Shown here piece by piece: positions 17,528-25,972 of a stretch of 64,000 bases of DNA. Positions within the stretch are counted from its first letter, which is position 1. Every line of letters starts with the position of its first letter. The DNA is taken from NCBI RefSeq assembly GCF_014837145.1, contig NZ_JACYFS010000003.1:37397-101396 (forward strand), written 5' to 3'. The translations under genes were made by a program, and so were the position numbers. The stretch is from Chryseobacterium caseinilyticum (lineage in GTDB: Bacteria; Bacteroidota; Bacteroidia; Flavobacteriales; Weeksellaceae). The notes under the pieces are model-generated. The model saw only the letters and a program-made list of their open reading frames with translations. It did not search any database and had not been told where the DNA came from.

Positions 17528-18853
17528 TTAAAATTCCATTGTAACTTCAAGTTTCTCAGCCAAAAGCTGCTCGATTTTTACTTTTAACGGCTCAATGTCG
17601 ATGTTCTGCATTGCGTCATTGGCAAAAGCGTAAAGCAATAATGCCTGTGCTTCTTTTTTAGAAATTCCTCTTGCTCTTAAATAAAACAAAGCATCTTTAT
17701 TCAACTGACCAACCGTACAACCGTGAGAACACTTCACATCGTCTGCGAAAATCTCCAGCTGAGGCTTGGTGTCAATCGTAGCACCTTCGCTGAGTAAAAC
17801 GTTGTTGTTTTGCTGGTAAGCGTTGGTCTTTTGGGCAATTTTATTTACAAATACTTTTCCGTTGAAAACCCCGTGAGATTTATCTTTGAAAATACCTTTG
17901 TAATTCTGGTAACTCCGACAGTTTGGAGTATTGTGGTGAACCGCCGTGTGGTGATCGACCAACTGATCTTTCCCGATTATGGTGATTCCGTTCATGAAAG
18001 AGTTGATATTTTCTCCGTTATGAATAAAATCAAGATTGTTTCTGATGATTTTCCCTCCGAATGTGAACGTATTTACCGTCGTTAAGCTGTCTCTTTCCTG
18101 TTTCGCAAATGTATGATCTACCAGATAAGAAGTATCGCTGTCGTTCTGAATTTTGTGCCAGTCGGCTTTTGCATTCTGATAAGTGAAAATTTCAGTTACC
18201 GAATTGGTAAACACAAAACTTTCGTCAAAATTATGGTGACTTTCAATGATTTCAACTTTTGCTCCTTCTTCTACGATTAATAAATTTCTCGTGTTGTAGA
18301 ATGTGTTTTCTTCCTGATTTTGGGAAAGATAAAAAACATGAATCGGTTTTTCGATGATCACATTTTTCGGAACTTTTAAAAAGAATCCGTATTTGCAGTA
18401 CGCCTGATTTAAATTGGTAAAAGCTAAATCTTTTGCAGCAATTGTATTAAAATATTTATCGAAAACATCTTTATGATTCTCGTCATTCAAAGCGTAATTG
18501 AAAGACAGAAATTCTGCATTTTCGATAGAAATGTTTGAAAGCTCTTTACGAAGCTGGCCATTCACAAAAACAATCCAGTCAAAATTTTCTTCTCCCAAAT
18601 GCAGCTCATCAAGCTGTTCTTTGGTGATGTTGTGACTTTCTTTCGGGAAAAAATTGTAATCTTTCTCCGTTATTTCTTTGAGGTTGGTATACTTGTATTC
18701 TTCGTCTTTCTTTGTAGGAAAACCTTTGACTGCAAATTTCTGAAGCGCCGTTTTTCTGTCGTCATCTAAAAATCTGTGACGCAGACTCTCCAAAAATTCA
18801 CTGTGATTTTCTATTGTTTGATCGTATAAAGCCATTACTGATATTTCGGCCAT
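17528..18853 (-). CDS. sufD: Fe-S cluster assembly protein SufD
   Basis: SufD joins SufB and SufC in the scaffold complex that builds Fe-S clusters. The beta-helix core and C-terminal signature DVKCSHGCTVGQLNKDALFY are clear, and the protein has the usual length (about 440 residues). An ATG at 18853 is used here; a GTG directly before it is less likely, and the ATG at 18835 (MALYDQTIENH) is an equally good start by family pattern. It is the last gene of the suf group, 97 bases after sufC, and ends at the bidirectional terminator. Confidence 0.94.
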   Translation of the reverse strand: MAEISVMALYDQTIENHSEFLESLRHRFLDDDRKTALQKFAVKGFPTKKDEEYKYTNLKEITEKDYNFFPKESHNITKEQLDELHLGEENFDWIVFVNGQLRKELSNISIENAEFLSFNYALNDENHKDVFDKYFNTIAAKDLAFTNLNQAYCKYGFFLKVPKNVIIEKPIHVFYLSQNQEENTFYNTRNLLIVEEGAKVEIIESHHNFDESFVFTNSVTEIFTYQNAKADWHKIQNDSDTSYLVDHTFAKQERDSLTTVNTFTFGGKIIRNNLDFIHNGENINSFMNGITIIGKDQLVDHHTAVHHNTPNCRSYQNYKGIFKDKSHGVFNGKVFVNKIAQKTNAYQQNNNVLLSEGATIDTKPQLEIFADDVKCSHGCTVGQLNKDALFYLRARGISKKEAQALLLYAFANDAMQNIDIEPLKVKIEQLLAEKLEVTMEF

Positions 18854-18949
18854 CACACCTTTATTATAAATTTAATTTGTATCAATACCGCAGTTTCTCA
18901 CTGCATTTTTGACTAAGGATTGATAAAAAACTTAACCAAAAATATATTA

Positions 18950-19693
18950 TTAGTTAAGCAACCAGTCGTATCCCTTGCTTTCCAATTCTAAAGCTAAAGA
19001 TTTATCACCTGTTTTAATGATTTTTCCGTTCGCTAAAACGTGTACATAATCAGGCTCAATATAATTCAGCAATCTCTGGTAGTGCGTAATCAAAAGAACT
19101 GCATTTCCTTCGTTTTTAAACTGGTTTACACCGTCTGCAACGATTCTCAAAGCATCAATATCCAATCCAGAATCGGTTTCATCAAGAATAGCCAGTTTAG
19201 GATTCAGCATCATCATCTGGAATATCTCATTTCTTTTCTTTTCACCTCCCGAAAATCCTTCGTTTAATGATCTTGAAAGGAAATCTTTTTTAATTCCAAG
19301 CTTTTCAGATTTTTCGCGAATCATGGCCAGCATTTCTTTCGCAGGCATATCTTCAAATCCGTTGGCTTTTCTGTTTTCGTTTAAAGCAGCTTTAATGAAA
19401 TTCGTCACAGAAACTCCCGGAATTTCTACTGGATATTGAAAAGAAAGGAAAATTCCTTTGTGCGCTCTCTCTTCAGGAGCATCTTCAATAATGTTTTCAC
19501 CTTGAAAAATGATTTCGCCTTCCGTCACTTCGTAATCTTCTTTTCCTGCGATTACAGAAGAAAGCGTAGATTTTCCGGCACCGTTGGGTCCCATGATCGC
19601 ATGAACTTCGCCCGGCTTGATTTCAAGATTGATACCTTTTAATATTTGTGCGCCATCTTCAATTCTGGCATGTAAGTTTTTAATGTTTAACAT
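18950..19693 (-). CDS. sufC: Fe-S cluster assembly ATPase SufC
   Basis: An ABC-type ATPase of 247 residues that powers the SufBCD scaffold. Walker A is GPNGAGKSTLSS (about 36-47), the signature is FSGGEKKRNEIFQM (about 148-161), and Walker B is AILDETDSGLDIDAL (about 169-183). QYPVEIPGVS is a SufC-specific stretch after the Q-loop. It is separated from sufB by the toxin-antitoxin pair and from sufD by 97 bases. Confidence 0.95.
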   Translation of the reverse strand: MLNIKNLHARIEDGAQILKGINLEIKPGEVHAIMGPNGAGKSTLSSVIAGKEDYEVTEGEIIFQGENIIEDAPEERAHKGIFLSFQYPVEIPGVSVTNFIKAALNENRKANGFEDMPAKEMLAMIREKSEKLGIKKDFLSRSLNEGFSGGEKKRNEIFQMMMLNPKLAILDETDSGLDIDALRIVADGVNQFKNEGNAVLLITHYQRLLNYIEPDYVHVLANGKIIKTGDKSLALELESKGYDWLLN

Positions 19694-19699
19694 ACTTTT

Positions 19700-19970
19700 T
19701 TATTCGTAGTGTCCTTTTAAAGACAAAATATTTAATATTTCTATTGTATTCTCTTCGGTAATTTGATAAATTATCCTGTGCTCTTTATCAATTCTCCTTG
19801 ACCAGGTTCCAGATAAATTATATTTCAAAGGTTCTGGTTTTCCAATTCCTTCATAAGGACTAGTTTGGATGGAACGAATAAGCTGCGAAATCTTTTTCAA
19901 AATAATTTTGTTTCCTGATTTCTGCCAAAAAAGCAAATCACTTTTTGCTTTATTAGAATATTATTTCCAT
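19700..19970 (-). pseudogene. yoeB: Txe/YoeB family toxin with a disrupted 5' end
   Basis: The readable product resembles YoeB: it contains KAKSDLLFWQKSGNK, then YEGIGKPEPLKYNLSGTWSRR and HRIIYQI, and ends LKGHYE, close to the E. coli sequence around GKPEPLKHNLSG and the C-terminal HYH region. YoeB is a ribosome-dependent mRNA interferase. The expected start ATG (19970-19968) overlaps the antitoxin's end, but its frame stops after MEIIF. The toxin body is in another frame, consistent with a loss of two T's (or gain of one). The only in-frame start is a TTG at 19936, which would remove about 13 residues. Confidence 0.72.
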
Positions 19971-20170
19971 AAAGCATCCAGTTCTTCAAGGGTCATTTTC
20001 GTACCTTTCCCTTCTTCTATTTCTTTTTGAGCATCCAAAATCTTCTTTACAAACTCTGGATTGTACGGACTTTGTTCTTCCTTTTTTTCAATTTCAAAGC
20101 CCAATGCTTTTGCCAGTGATTTAATCACTTCAAAATCTTTTTTCTTCAAATTTTTCAGAACAACTTCCAT
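19961..20170 (-). CDS. DUF2683-type antitoxin
   Basis: A 69-residue acidic/basic helical protein. The MEVVLKNLKKKDFEVIKSLA start and the C-terminal EEGKGTKMTLEELDALWK fit the short antitoxins (DUF2683 type) found before Txe/YoeB toxins in Bacteroidota. It would bind and neutralise the toxin and repress its own promoter. The last codons overlap the expected toxin ATG. It lies between sufB and sufC, 30 bases after the sufB stop. Confidence 0.75.
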   Translation of the reverse strand: MEVVLKNLKKKDFEVIKSLAKALGFEIEKKEEQSPYNPEFVKKILDAQKEIEEGKGTKMTLEELDALWK

Positions 20171-20200
20171 AATTTAAATTTTATTTAAAATTACGAAATT

Positions 20201-21649
20201 CTATCCTACAGAACCTTCCAAAGAAATTTCCAGTAATTTCTGAGCTTCGATGGCAAACTCCATTGGTAATTTATTTAAAACTTCTTTACTGAAACCATTT
20301 ACAATTAAAGCAATTGCTCTTTCTGTGTCGATTCCTCTCTGGTTACAGTAGAAAATCTGATCTTCACCGATTTTTGAAGTCGTAGCTTCGTGCTCCAGCT
20401 GAGCTGTTGGATCTTTAATTTCGATGTAAGGGAAAGTGTGCGCTCCACATTCGTTACCCATCAATAATGAGTCACACTGTGAGAAGTTTCTCGCCCCTTT
20501 TGCGGAAGGCATTACTTTTACCAGTCCTCTGTACGAATTTTGAGATTTTCCTGCAGAAATTCCTTTAGAAATAATGGTTGATTTTGTATTTCTACCGATG
20601 TGGATCATCTTTGTACCGGTATCGGCATACTGATGATTATTGGTCACGGCGATAGAGTAAAACTCACCGATCGAACCGTCACCTTTTAAGATGCAAGAAG
20701 GATATTTCCATGTTACTGCAGAACCTGTTTCTACCTGCGTCCATGAGATTTTCGCTTTGGTTTCGCACAATCCTCTTTTGGTTACAAAGTTGAAAACTCC
20801 ACCTTTACCTTCTTCATTTCCAGGATACCAGTTCTGAACAGTTGAATATTTAATTTCGGCATTATCCAAAGCAATCAATTCAACAACCGCAGCGTGAAGC
20901 TGGTTTTCGTCTCTTGACGGAGCGGTACAGCCTTCAAGATAAGAAACATAACTTCCTTCATCTGCAATTACAAGCGTTCTTTCAAACTGGCCTGTTCCAG
21001 ACTGATTGATACGGAAATAAGTGGATAATTCCATCGGGCATCTTACTCCTTTTGGAATGTAGCAGAAACTTCCGTCAGAAAATACTGCGGAATTTAATGC
21101 TGCATAGAAATTGTCTCCTCTAGGAACTACTTTTCCAAGATATTTTTTAACCAAATCCGGATGATTCTTAATCGCTTCGGAAATTGAACAGAAAATAATT
21201 CCTTTTTCTGCTAAAGTATCCTGAAATGTCGTTTTTACAGAGATAGAATCTATTACAATATCAACGGCAACATTGGAAAGTCTTTTCTGCTCTTCAATGT
21301 TGATTCCTAATTTGGCAAAAGTTGCCAATAATTCAGGGTCCACTTCATCTAAGCTTGCCAGTTCCGGTTTAGCTTTCGGTGCGGCGTAATATTTTATCGC
21401 CTGAAAATCCGGTTTTTGATATTTGATGTTTGCCCATTCAGGCTCTGTCATTTTCAGCCAGATTCTGAAAGATTCCAAACGCCATTCTGTCATCCATTCC
21501 GGCTCTTCTTTTTTAGCAGAAATAGCACGGACGATGTCTTCGTTTAAACCTGTCGGGAAATCCTCGTAATCGATCTTGGTTTCCCAGCCGAATTCGTATT
21601 TTTTATTTTCTAAATCGACTCTTAAGTCGTCTTCAGTATATTTACTCAT
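20201..21649 (-). CDS. sufB: Fe-S cluster assembly protein SufB
   Basis: The main scaffold subunit on which Fe-S clusters are assembled. The 482-residue length is normal. Landmarks are [36 protein letters not shown] (about 217-235), then YLEGCTAP, and the C-terminal [15 protein letters not shown]. It is followed by the antitoxin-toxin pair and then sufC, in the same direction. No Cys or charged residue appears to be lost from the motifs that I can recognise. Confidence 0.96.
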   Translation of the reverse strand: MSKYTEDDLRVDLENKKYEFGWETKIDYEDFPTGLNEDIVRAISAKKEEPEWMTEWRLESFRIWLKMTEPEWANIKYQKPDFQAIKYYAAPKAKPELASLDEVDPELLATFAKLGINIEEQKRLSNVAVDIVIDSISVKTTFQDTLAEKGIIFCSISEAIKNHPDLVKKYLGKVVPRGDNFYAALNSAVFSDGSFCYIPKGVRCPMELSTYFRINQSGTGQFERTLVIADEGSYVSYLEGCTAPSRDENQLHAAVVELIALDNAEIKYSTVQNWYPGNEEGKGGVFNFVTKRGLCETKAKISWTQVETGSAVTWKYPSCILKGDGSIGEFYSIAVTNNHQYADTGTKMIHIGRNTKSTIISKGISAGKSQNSYRGLVKVMPSAKGARNFSQCDSLLMGNECGAHTFPYIEIKDPTAQLEHEATTSKIGEDQIFYCNQRGIDTERAIALIVNGFSKEVLNKLPMEFAIEAQKLLEISLEGSVG

Positions 21650-21856
21650 AATCAGTATTCAAAATCCAAAACCCAAAATTCTGAATTTCTGAATTAATTT
21701 TATCTGTATTAAATGTAGAAACTTTAAAAATCAATTTCCAATGATAAAGTCTCCGTTTTTTTAAGCTTTCGCTTTTTATTTAAAATCAAACTTTCATGTC
21801 TGATTCATATACAATTGAGCATCATCTCAATTTTGAACTTTAAACCTCAATTTTAA

Positions 21857-22186
21857 TTAAAGTGAAAAACTCTCTCCACAACCACAGGTTCTGGATGCAT
21901 TAGGATTATTAAAAATAAATCCTTTTCCGTTCAACCCTCCGGAGTATTCCAAAACAGTTCCTGCCAGATAAAGTATTGCTTTTTTCTCAACAACGATTTT
22001 GATCCCGTTATCTTCAAAAATCTGGTCACCTTCTTCTTTTTTATTGTCGAAACCCAGCACATACTCTAAACCTGAACAACCACCGCTCTTCACTCCAACT
22101 CTTATATAATCTTCAGTAGGATTGAAGCCGTCTTCTGTCATCAGCTGAACTGCTTTCACCTTTGCCTGATCGCTTACTTTTATCAT
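21857..22186 (-). CDS. sufA: A-type Fe-S carrier protein (SufA/IscA/HesB)
   Basis: The 109-residue protein has the three conserved Cys of the A-type carrier: SGGCSGLEY and CGCG near the C-terminus. These residues hold the cluster for transfer to target proteins. It is transcribed in the direction of sufB, 207 bases upstream of it, with its own promoter. I cannot tell SufA from ErpA-like members by eye, but its place next to sufB supports SufA. Confidence 0.9.
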   Translation of the reverse strand: MIKVSDQAKVKAVQLMTEDGFNPTEDYIRVGVKSGGCSGLEYVLGFDNKKEEGDQIFEDNGIKIVVEKKAILYLAGTVLEYSGGLNGKGFIFNNPNASRTCGCGESFSL

Positions 22187-22214
22187 TGTTTCTATTTAGA
22201 ATGAATTTAGTCTG

Positions 22215-22222
22215 CAAATTTA
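22215..22222 (-). promoter_or_regulatory. -7 promoter element of the sufA gene
   Basis: TAAATTTG on the minus strand, about 29 bases before the sufA start. It probably drives sufA and may read into sufB, as no strong hairpin lies between the two. Confidence 0.55.
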
Positions 22223-22287
22223 CGACTAATAATCAGTAAATAAAAATCAGTGTTTTTATTTTTAACTATTTTTATCATTGATAAGTT

Positions 22288-22295
22288 TAACTTTG
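22288..22295 (+). promoter_or_regulatory. -7 promoter element of the GLPGLI gene
   Basis: TAACTTTG fits TAnnTTTG, 37 bases before the ATG. The sufA promoter faces the other way 65 bases to the left, so the two are divergent. Confidence 0.5.
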
Positions 22296-22331
22296 CCAGA
22301 AGATTAATATCCAACCTTAAAATTAAACAGA

Positions 22332-23189
22332 ATGAAAAAAAATTTCTTCTTAGCGACGTGCTTTGTGGCATTCAGTATTAATGCACAAGTGAACCGTTTT
22401 GTATATCAGGTCACCATGAAATCTGATGCTGAAAACAAGAATGATGTAAAAACAGAAAACGCCTACCTCGATATTTCAGCAGAGAAATCTCAGTTCTATT
22501 CCGAGAACAGAATCAAGAGAGATTCTGTAATGCAAGCCATGTTTCAAAGTGGAGGTGCACGAAACTTTAACCGTGAACAGATGGAAGGTTTAAGATCAAA
22601 CATCGATTACACCATAGAAAAAGACAAAAAATCTCAAAAAACGACGTTTAAAAACAGAATCGGCAGGGATTTGTATTCATACGAAGAAGACAGACCCGTC
22701 AACTGGAAAATGCTTTCTGAAACCACAAAGATCGGAGACTATAAAGTACAGAAAGCTGAAACAGAATTTGCAGGCAGAAAATGGACGGCATGGTTTACAA
22801 CTGATCTACCTTATCAGGACGGACCGTACAAATTTTCAGGACTTCCCGGTTTGGTGGTAAAAGCAGAAGATGATAAAGGAGAATATTCTTTCGACCTGAT
22901 GAAGAACTACAAAATTGCAGACTTCCCGGCAATGAACCAGTTTGGAAATACAATGAAAGTAAAACGTACAGATTACGCCAAGCAGCAGGAAAAATTCAGA
23001 AAAGATCCTGAAGCTTTCATGAGTTCACAAAACACTGGCGGCGGCGGTGGCAGTATAAGAATTGGTGCACCAAGTCCGCCGATGAGTCGTGGCGGCGGAA
23101 ATCAAAATTCTGCTGAGATGAGAAAAAGAAGACAAGAAAGAATGAAGGAGGAAATCAAGCGCAACAGCAATCCAATCGAATTAAATTAG
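22332..23189 (+). CDS. GLPGLI family protein
   Basis: A secreted protein of 285 residues with a signal peptide (1-19, ending FSINAQ). The family signature FSGLPGLVVKAED appears at about residues 168-180, with KWTAWFTTDLPYQDGP just before it. The C-terminal 70 residues are rich in Gly, Arg and Lys (GGGGGS, then RKRRQERMKEE), which is unusual for a periplasmic tail. GLPGLI proteins are common in Flavobacteriia, but no function is established. Confidence 0.88.
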   Translation: MKKNFFLATCFVAFSINAQVNRFVYQVTMKSDAENKNDVKTENAYLDISAEKSQFYSENRIKRDSVMQAMFQSGGARNFNREQMEGLRSNIDYTIEKDKKSQKTTFKNRIGRDLYSYEEDRPVNWKMLSETTKIGDYKVQKAETEFAGRKWTAWFTTDLPYQDGPYKFSGLPGLVVKAEDDKGEYSFDLMKNYKIADFPAMNQFGNTMKVKRTDYAKQQEKFRKDPEAFMSSQNTGGGGGSIRIGAPSPPMSRGGGNQNSAEMRKRRQERMKEEIKRNSNPIELN

Positions 23190-23200
23190 ATAAAATATAG

Positions 23201-23230
23201 ACCGAAGTTTTCACGAGCTTCGGTTTTTTT
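23201..23230 (+). terminator. Terminator after the GLPGLI gene
   Basis: A 7-base stem ACCGAAG/CTTCGGT with a T run immediately after it. Confidence 0.88.
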
Positions 23231-23305
23231 GTTATCTTAAACTTTAAAGCTTCAAAATAAATAAGTTACACGCTATTTTGTTTATATTTACATAAATAAC
23301 CTTTT

Positions 23306-23926
23306 GTGAAATATTTTATTTTCTTTTTTTTAAACCTTTCAGCTATGGTTTTTTCTCAGCAGACGGAAGATTTCCGTTCTGTAAAAACCTACTATAATCA
23401 ACACAGAAGCATGCTGAATCAGGAATTTAAAAAGAAATTTGATAAAGAGAAGAATAACTTCGTGAAAGTTTCCATCAAAAATGACTTTCAACTCTTCATG
23501 AGAAAGATGGACAGCATTGAAAATGTTGCATTAATAGGCGCCCTTCTGAAAACCAAAAACCTTGAAGACTTACAGCATTTTAAAGGACTGAAATTGAACC
23601 TTAACAATCTTCAGGATCTCCCGCAAACCATCGATAAAAACGCAGATTATCCGGGAGGCATTAATGCTTTGAGACAGGAAGTTGCAAATCTTTTTTATTC
23701 TGATGGTGTTTATTCTGAAATAAGAGATGTTAAAACTCAGATTGCATTTATCGTTGAAAAAGACGGAAGCATTTCTAATGTAAAGGCTGAAGGGGAAAAT
23801 TTCACACTCAACAGACAGGCTGAAATTGCATTATATTCTGTTGTAGAAAGATTTTCGCCCTCCTATATCAATGGAATAGCTGTAAGATCCCGCTTTAAAT
23901 TGCCATTAAGTCTGAAATTTGATTAA
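23306..23926 (+). CDS. Exported protein with a TonB-C-like domain
   Basis: The 206-residue product has a signal peptide (1-18, ending SAMVFSQ). The C-terminal part (about 140-206) contains TQIAFIVEKDGSISNVKAEG and the ending RFKLPLSLKF, which resembles the TonB C-terminal domain fold seen in many Bacteroidota energy-transducer-like proteins. The domain lacks the Pro-rich spacer and membrane anchor of a true TonB, so it is not the energy transducer. The start is a GTG at 23306, as no ATG fits the signal peptide. Confidence 0.68.
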   Translation: MKYFIFFFLNLSAMVFSQQTEDFRSVKTYYNQHRSMLNQEFKKKFDKEKNNFVKVSIKNDFQLFMRKMDSIENVALIGALLKTKNLEDLQHFKGLKLNLNNLQDLPQTIDKNADYPGGINALRQEVANLFYSDGVYSEIRDVKTQIAFIVEKDGSISNVKAEGENFTLNRQAEIALYSVVERFSPSYINGIAVRSRFKLPLSLKFD

Positions 23927-23973
23927 AATTAATTAAAATTCATAAAAAAACTTCACCATGTCGTGGGAATGTT

Positions 23974-23981
23974 TATTTTTG
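23974..23981 (+). promoter_or_regulatory. -7 promoter element of the barrel-candidate gene
   Basis: TATTTTTG fits TAnnTTTG. It lies within codons that a GTG start at 23963 would use, so translation more likely starts at the ATG at 23996, 14 bases downstream. Confidence 0.5.
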
Positions 23982-23995
23982 GCAAAAAAAACTTC

Positions 23996-24562
23996 ATGAA
24001 AAAGATTTTTACAGTTTTAACGGTTTTATTTTCAGTAATAAACCTTTTCGCACAGGATCTTAATCCAAATAATGAATCCGGTTCCCAGAGAAAAAACGAC
24101 ATTGTAGTAGATCCTATTCTGCTCATTGCAGTACCAATGATCAATATTTCTTATGAAAGAATTCTCAACAAAGATATGGGTGTCGGGGTGAATGCAATGG
24201 TAACGTTAAGTGACGAAGTAGATGACTTCAAACAGTTTTCTCCGTATTTCAGGTATTATATGGGAAGAAAATATGCACAGGGATTCTTTTTTGAAGGATT
24301 TGTACCTGTAACAGTGGAAAACGATGTGTATTACAGCTATCAATATGATGATATTAACAACAATTATTACTACGTCAACAGTTCCAAGAAAAATTTAACG
24401 ACTGTTGGAATTGGTTTTGGAGTCGGAGGAAAATGGGTTATTAAAGACCGTTTGGTAATAGAAGCGAGTGGCGGTATTGCCAGAAGATTCGGAGATTTCA
24501 ACACATATGATATCGGCCCGGTCACCGGAAAAATCATGGGTGGCATTGGTTACAGGTTTTAA
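23996..24562 (+). CDS. Outer-membrane beta-barrel candidate
   Basis: From the ATG at 23996 the protein has 188 residues with a clear signal peptide (MKKIFTVLTVLFSVINLFAQ). The mature part begins with a charged stretch and then shows alternating strands such as SPYFRYYMGRKYAQGFFFEG and FGVGGKWVIKDRLVIEASGG, ending GGIGYRF. That C-terminal aromatic residue and pattern fit a small outer-membrane barrel (DUF3575-like at best). I do not know its role. A hairpin terminator follows. Confidence 0.68.
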   Translation: MKKIFTVLTVLFSVINLFAQDLNPNNESGSQRKNDIVVDPILLIAVPMINISYERILNKDMGVGVNAMVTLSDEVDDFKQFSPYFRYYMGRKYAQGFFFEGFVPVTVENDVYYSYQYDDINNNYYYVNSSKKNLTTVGIGFGVGGKWVIKDRLVIEASGGIARRFGDFNTYDIGPVTGKIMGGIGYRF

Positions 24563-24583
24563 TTATAATAAAAATATATCCTG

Positions 24584-24610
24584 AAAAGCTTAGTTTTGCA
24601 CTAAGCTTTT
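24584..24610 (+). terminator. Terminator after the barrel-candidate gene
   Basis: Hairpin AAAAGCTTAG/CTAAGCTTTT with a following A/T-rich tract (ATTTTTT). It ends 7 bases before the tadA start, leaving tadA with a very short leader or a promoter inside the hairpin region. Confidence 0.75.
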
Positions 24611-24617
24611 ATTTTTT

Positions 24618-25052
24618 ATGTTTACCGACGAATATTTTATGAAAATGGCTTTTCAGGAAGCTGAACTCGCGTTTGAAAAAGATGAAGTTCCGATTGGCTG
24701 CGTGATCGTTTCAAATGACAGAATTATTGCAAGAGCTCATAATTTAACCGAAACCTTAAACGATGTTACTGCCCATGCCGAAATGCAGGCAATTACTTCC
24801 GCCGCCAATTTTCTGGGTGGAAAATACCTGATCAACTGCACTTTGTATGTCACTTTAGAACCCTGTGTCATGTGTTCGGGAGCTTTGAGCTGGTCGCAGA
24901 TTTCAAAAGTAGTCATAGGTGCCAGAGACGAACAGCGGGGGTTTATCAACAAAAATCTCAGCCTTCATCCCAAAACAGAAATTGTCTCCGGAATTATGGA
25001 AAATGAATGTTCAGCGATTGTGAAAGAGTTTTTTAAATCAAAAAGAGGTTGA
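24618..25052 (+). CDS. tadA: tRNA adenosine(34) deaminase TadA
   Basis: Deaminates wobble adenosine 34 to inosine in tRNA-Arg. The zinc-binding deaminase motifs are HAEMQAI (His53, catalytic Glu55) and PCVMCSGAL (Cys83, Cys86). The 144-residue length is near the bacterial average. The start is an ATG directly after the terminator of the preceding gene. TadA-like proteins can also be guanine deaminases, but the HAEMQAI...PCVMCSGAL pair is characteristic of the tRNA enzyme. Confidence 0.9.
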   Translation: MFTDEYFMKMAFQEAELAFEKDEVPIGCVIVSNDRIIARAHNLTETLNDVTAHAEMQAITSAANFLGGKYLINCTLYVTLEPCVMCSGALSWSQISKVVIGARDEQRGFINKNLSLHPKTEIVSGIMENECSAIVKEFFKSKRG

Positions 25053-25084
25053 GGCTTAGGTTTAGGCTGAGATGTAAAGCTTTT

Positions 25085-25105
25085 CAACCTTAACCTTAAC
25101 CTTAG
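25085..25105. repeat. Tandem TTAACC repeat at a convergent junction
   Basis: CCTTAACCTTAACCTTAG lies between the tadA and coaX stop codons. It is the inverse of the AGGTTA array at 9555. A related GCTTAGGTTTAGGCTGAG lies at 25054-25071. Confidence 0.75.
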
Positions 25106-25864
25106 TTAAATATCTTTCCCTAAAAAGTACAGTCCTTTCAAAGTGTGAAGTCTGTCTGCAAGATGTATCTTATCAGTCAATGGCTTGTAAACGTGGGAAA
25201 CGCCTCCAGTGGCGATGACGAAACAATCGTCATTCACTTCATCATTAATACGGTTGATGAAACCTTCTACCATTCCTAAAAAACCATAAACCATCCCGCT
25301 TTGCATGCAGGAAACGGTGTCTAATCCCAAAACAGATTTCGGTTTTACCAGTTCTATTTCCGGAAGCTGGGCAGTCTGACTGATTAATGAATTCAAAGCT
25401 GTCACAATGCCCGGAGCGATAATAACGCCCAGACATTCGCCACTTTCGGCGACGCAGCTGGCAGTAAGCGCAGTTCCAAAATCAAGGACGATTTTTTTTC
25501 TGTCTGGATACATATTGTGCGCTGCCACGAGGTTGGCGTAAATATCAGTTCCCATTTGTTTTGACTTGGCTACTACTCCCGAAGGCGTATTTCGGTCGAC
25601 CATTACTGGCATGATTCCGTGAATCTTTCTGATTGCAGAGCTTATTTCCCTGGTCAGCTGCGGAACTACAGAACCGATAATGATTTTTTTGATTTTTTCA
25701 GGATCAACTTTATAGGTTTGATAAAGAATCAGCATCTGGCCGTGAAGCTCATCGGCTGTACGATAAGGTTTTGTATTGATGACCCACGAGATCTCGCAGT
25801 TGTCACCATTAAAAAGTCCGAATCTGATGTTGCTGTTGCCAACGTTGATTACGATTGAATTCAT
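25106..25864 (-). CDS. coaX: Type III pantothenate kinase CoaX
   Basis: Phosphorylates pantothenate in the first step of coenzyme A synthesis. The ASKHA-fold motifs are NVGNSNIRFGLF at the N-terminus (phosphate 1), a middle LDFGTALTA (phosphate 2, with the catalytic Asp upstream in SKQMGTDIYANLVAA) and ATGGVSHVY near the C-terminus. The 252-residue length is typical. Type III enzymes need a monovalent cation and are not inhibited by CoA. It converges on tadA. Confidence 0.93.
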   Translation of the reverse strand: MNSIVINVGNSNIRFGLFNGDNCEISWVINTKPYRTADELHGQMLILYQTYKVDPEKIKKIIIGSVVPQLTREISSAIRKIHGIMPVMVDRNTPSGVVAKSKQMGTDIYANLVAAHNMYPDRKKIVLDFGTALTASCVAESGECLGVIIAPGIVTALNSLISQTAQLPEIELVKPKSVLGLDTVSCMQSGMVYGFLGMVEGFINRINDEVNDDCFVIATGGVSHVYKPLTDKIHLADRLHTLKGLYFLGKDI

Positions 25865-25972
25865 TGAATAGCTTTTCGGGGGTAAATTTAATAATTAAAA
25901 TAAAAAGAGCCTTTCAATATTTGGTAAAATGATTTATCATTGTAAAATCAATTCATTAAACTCCAAACACCT

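Noticed and set aside
23306..23926. A true TonB energy transducer
   Set aside because: It has a cleavable signal peptide and no membrane anchor or Pro-rich spacer, and no exbB/exbD nearby.
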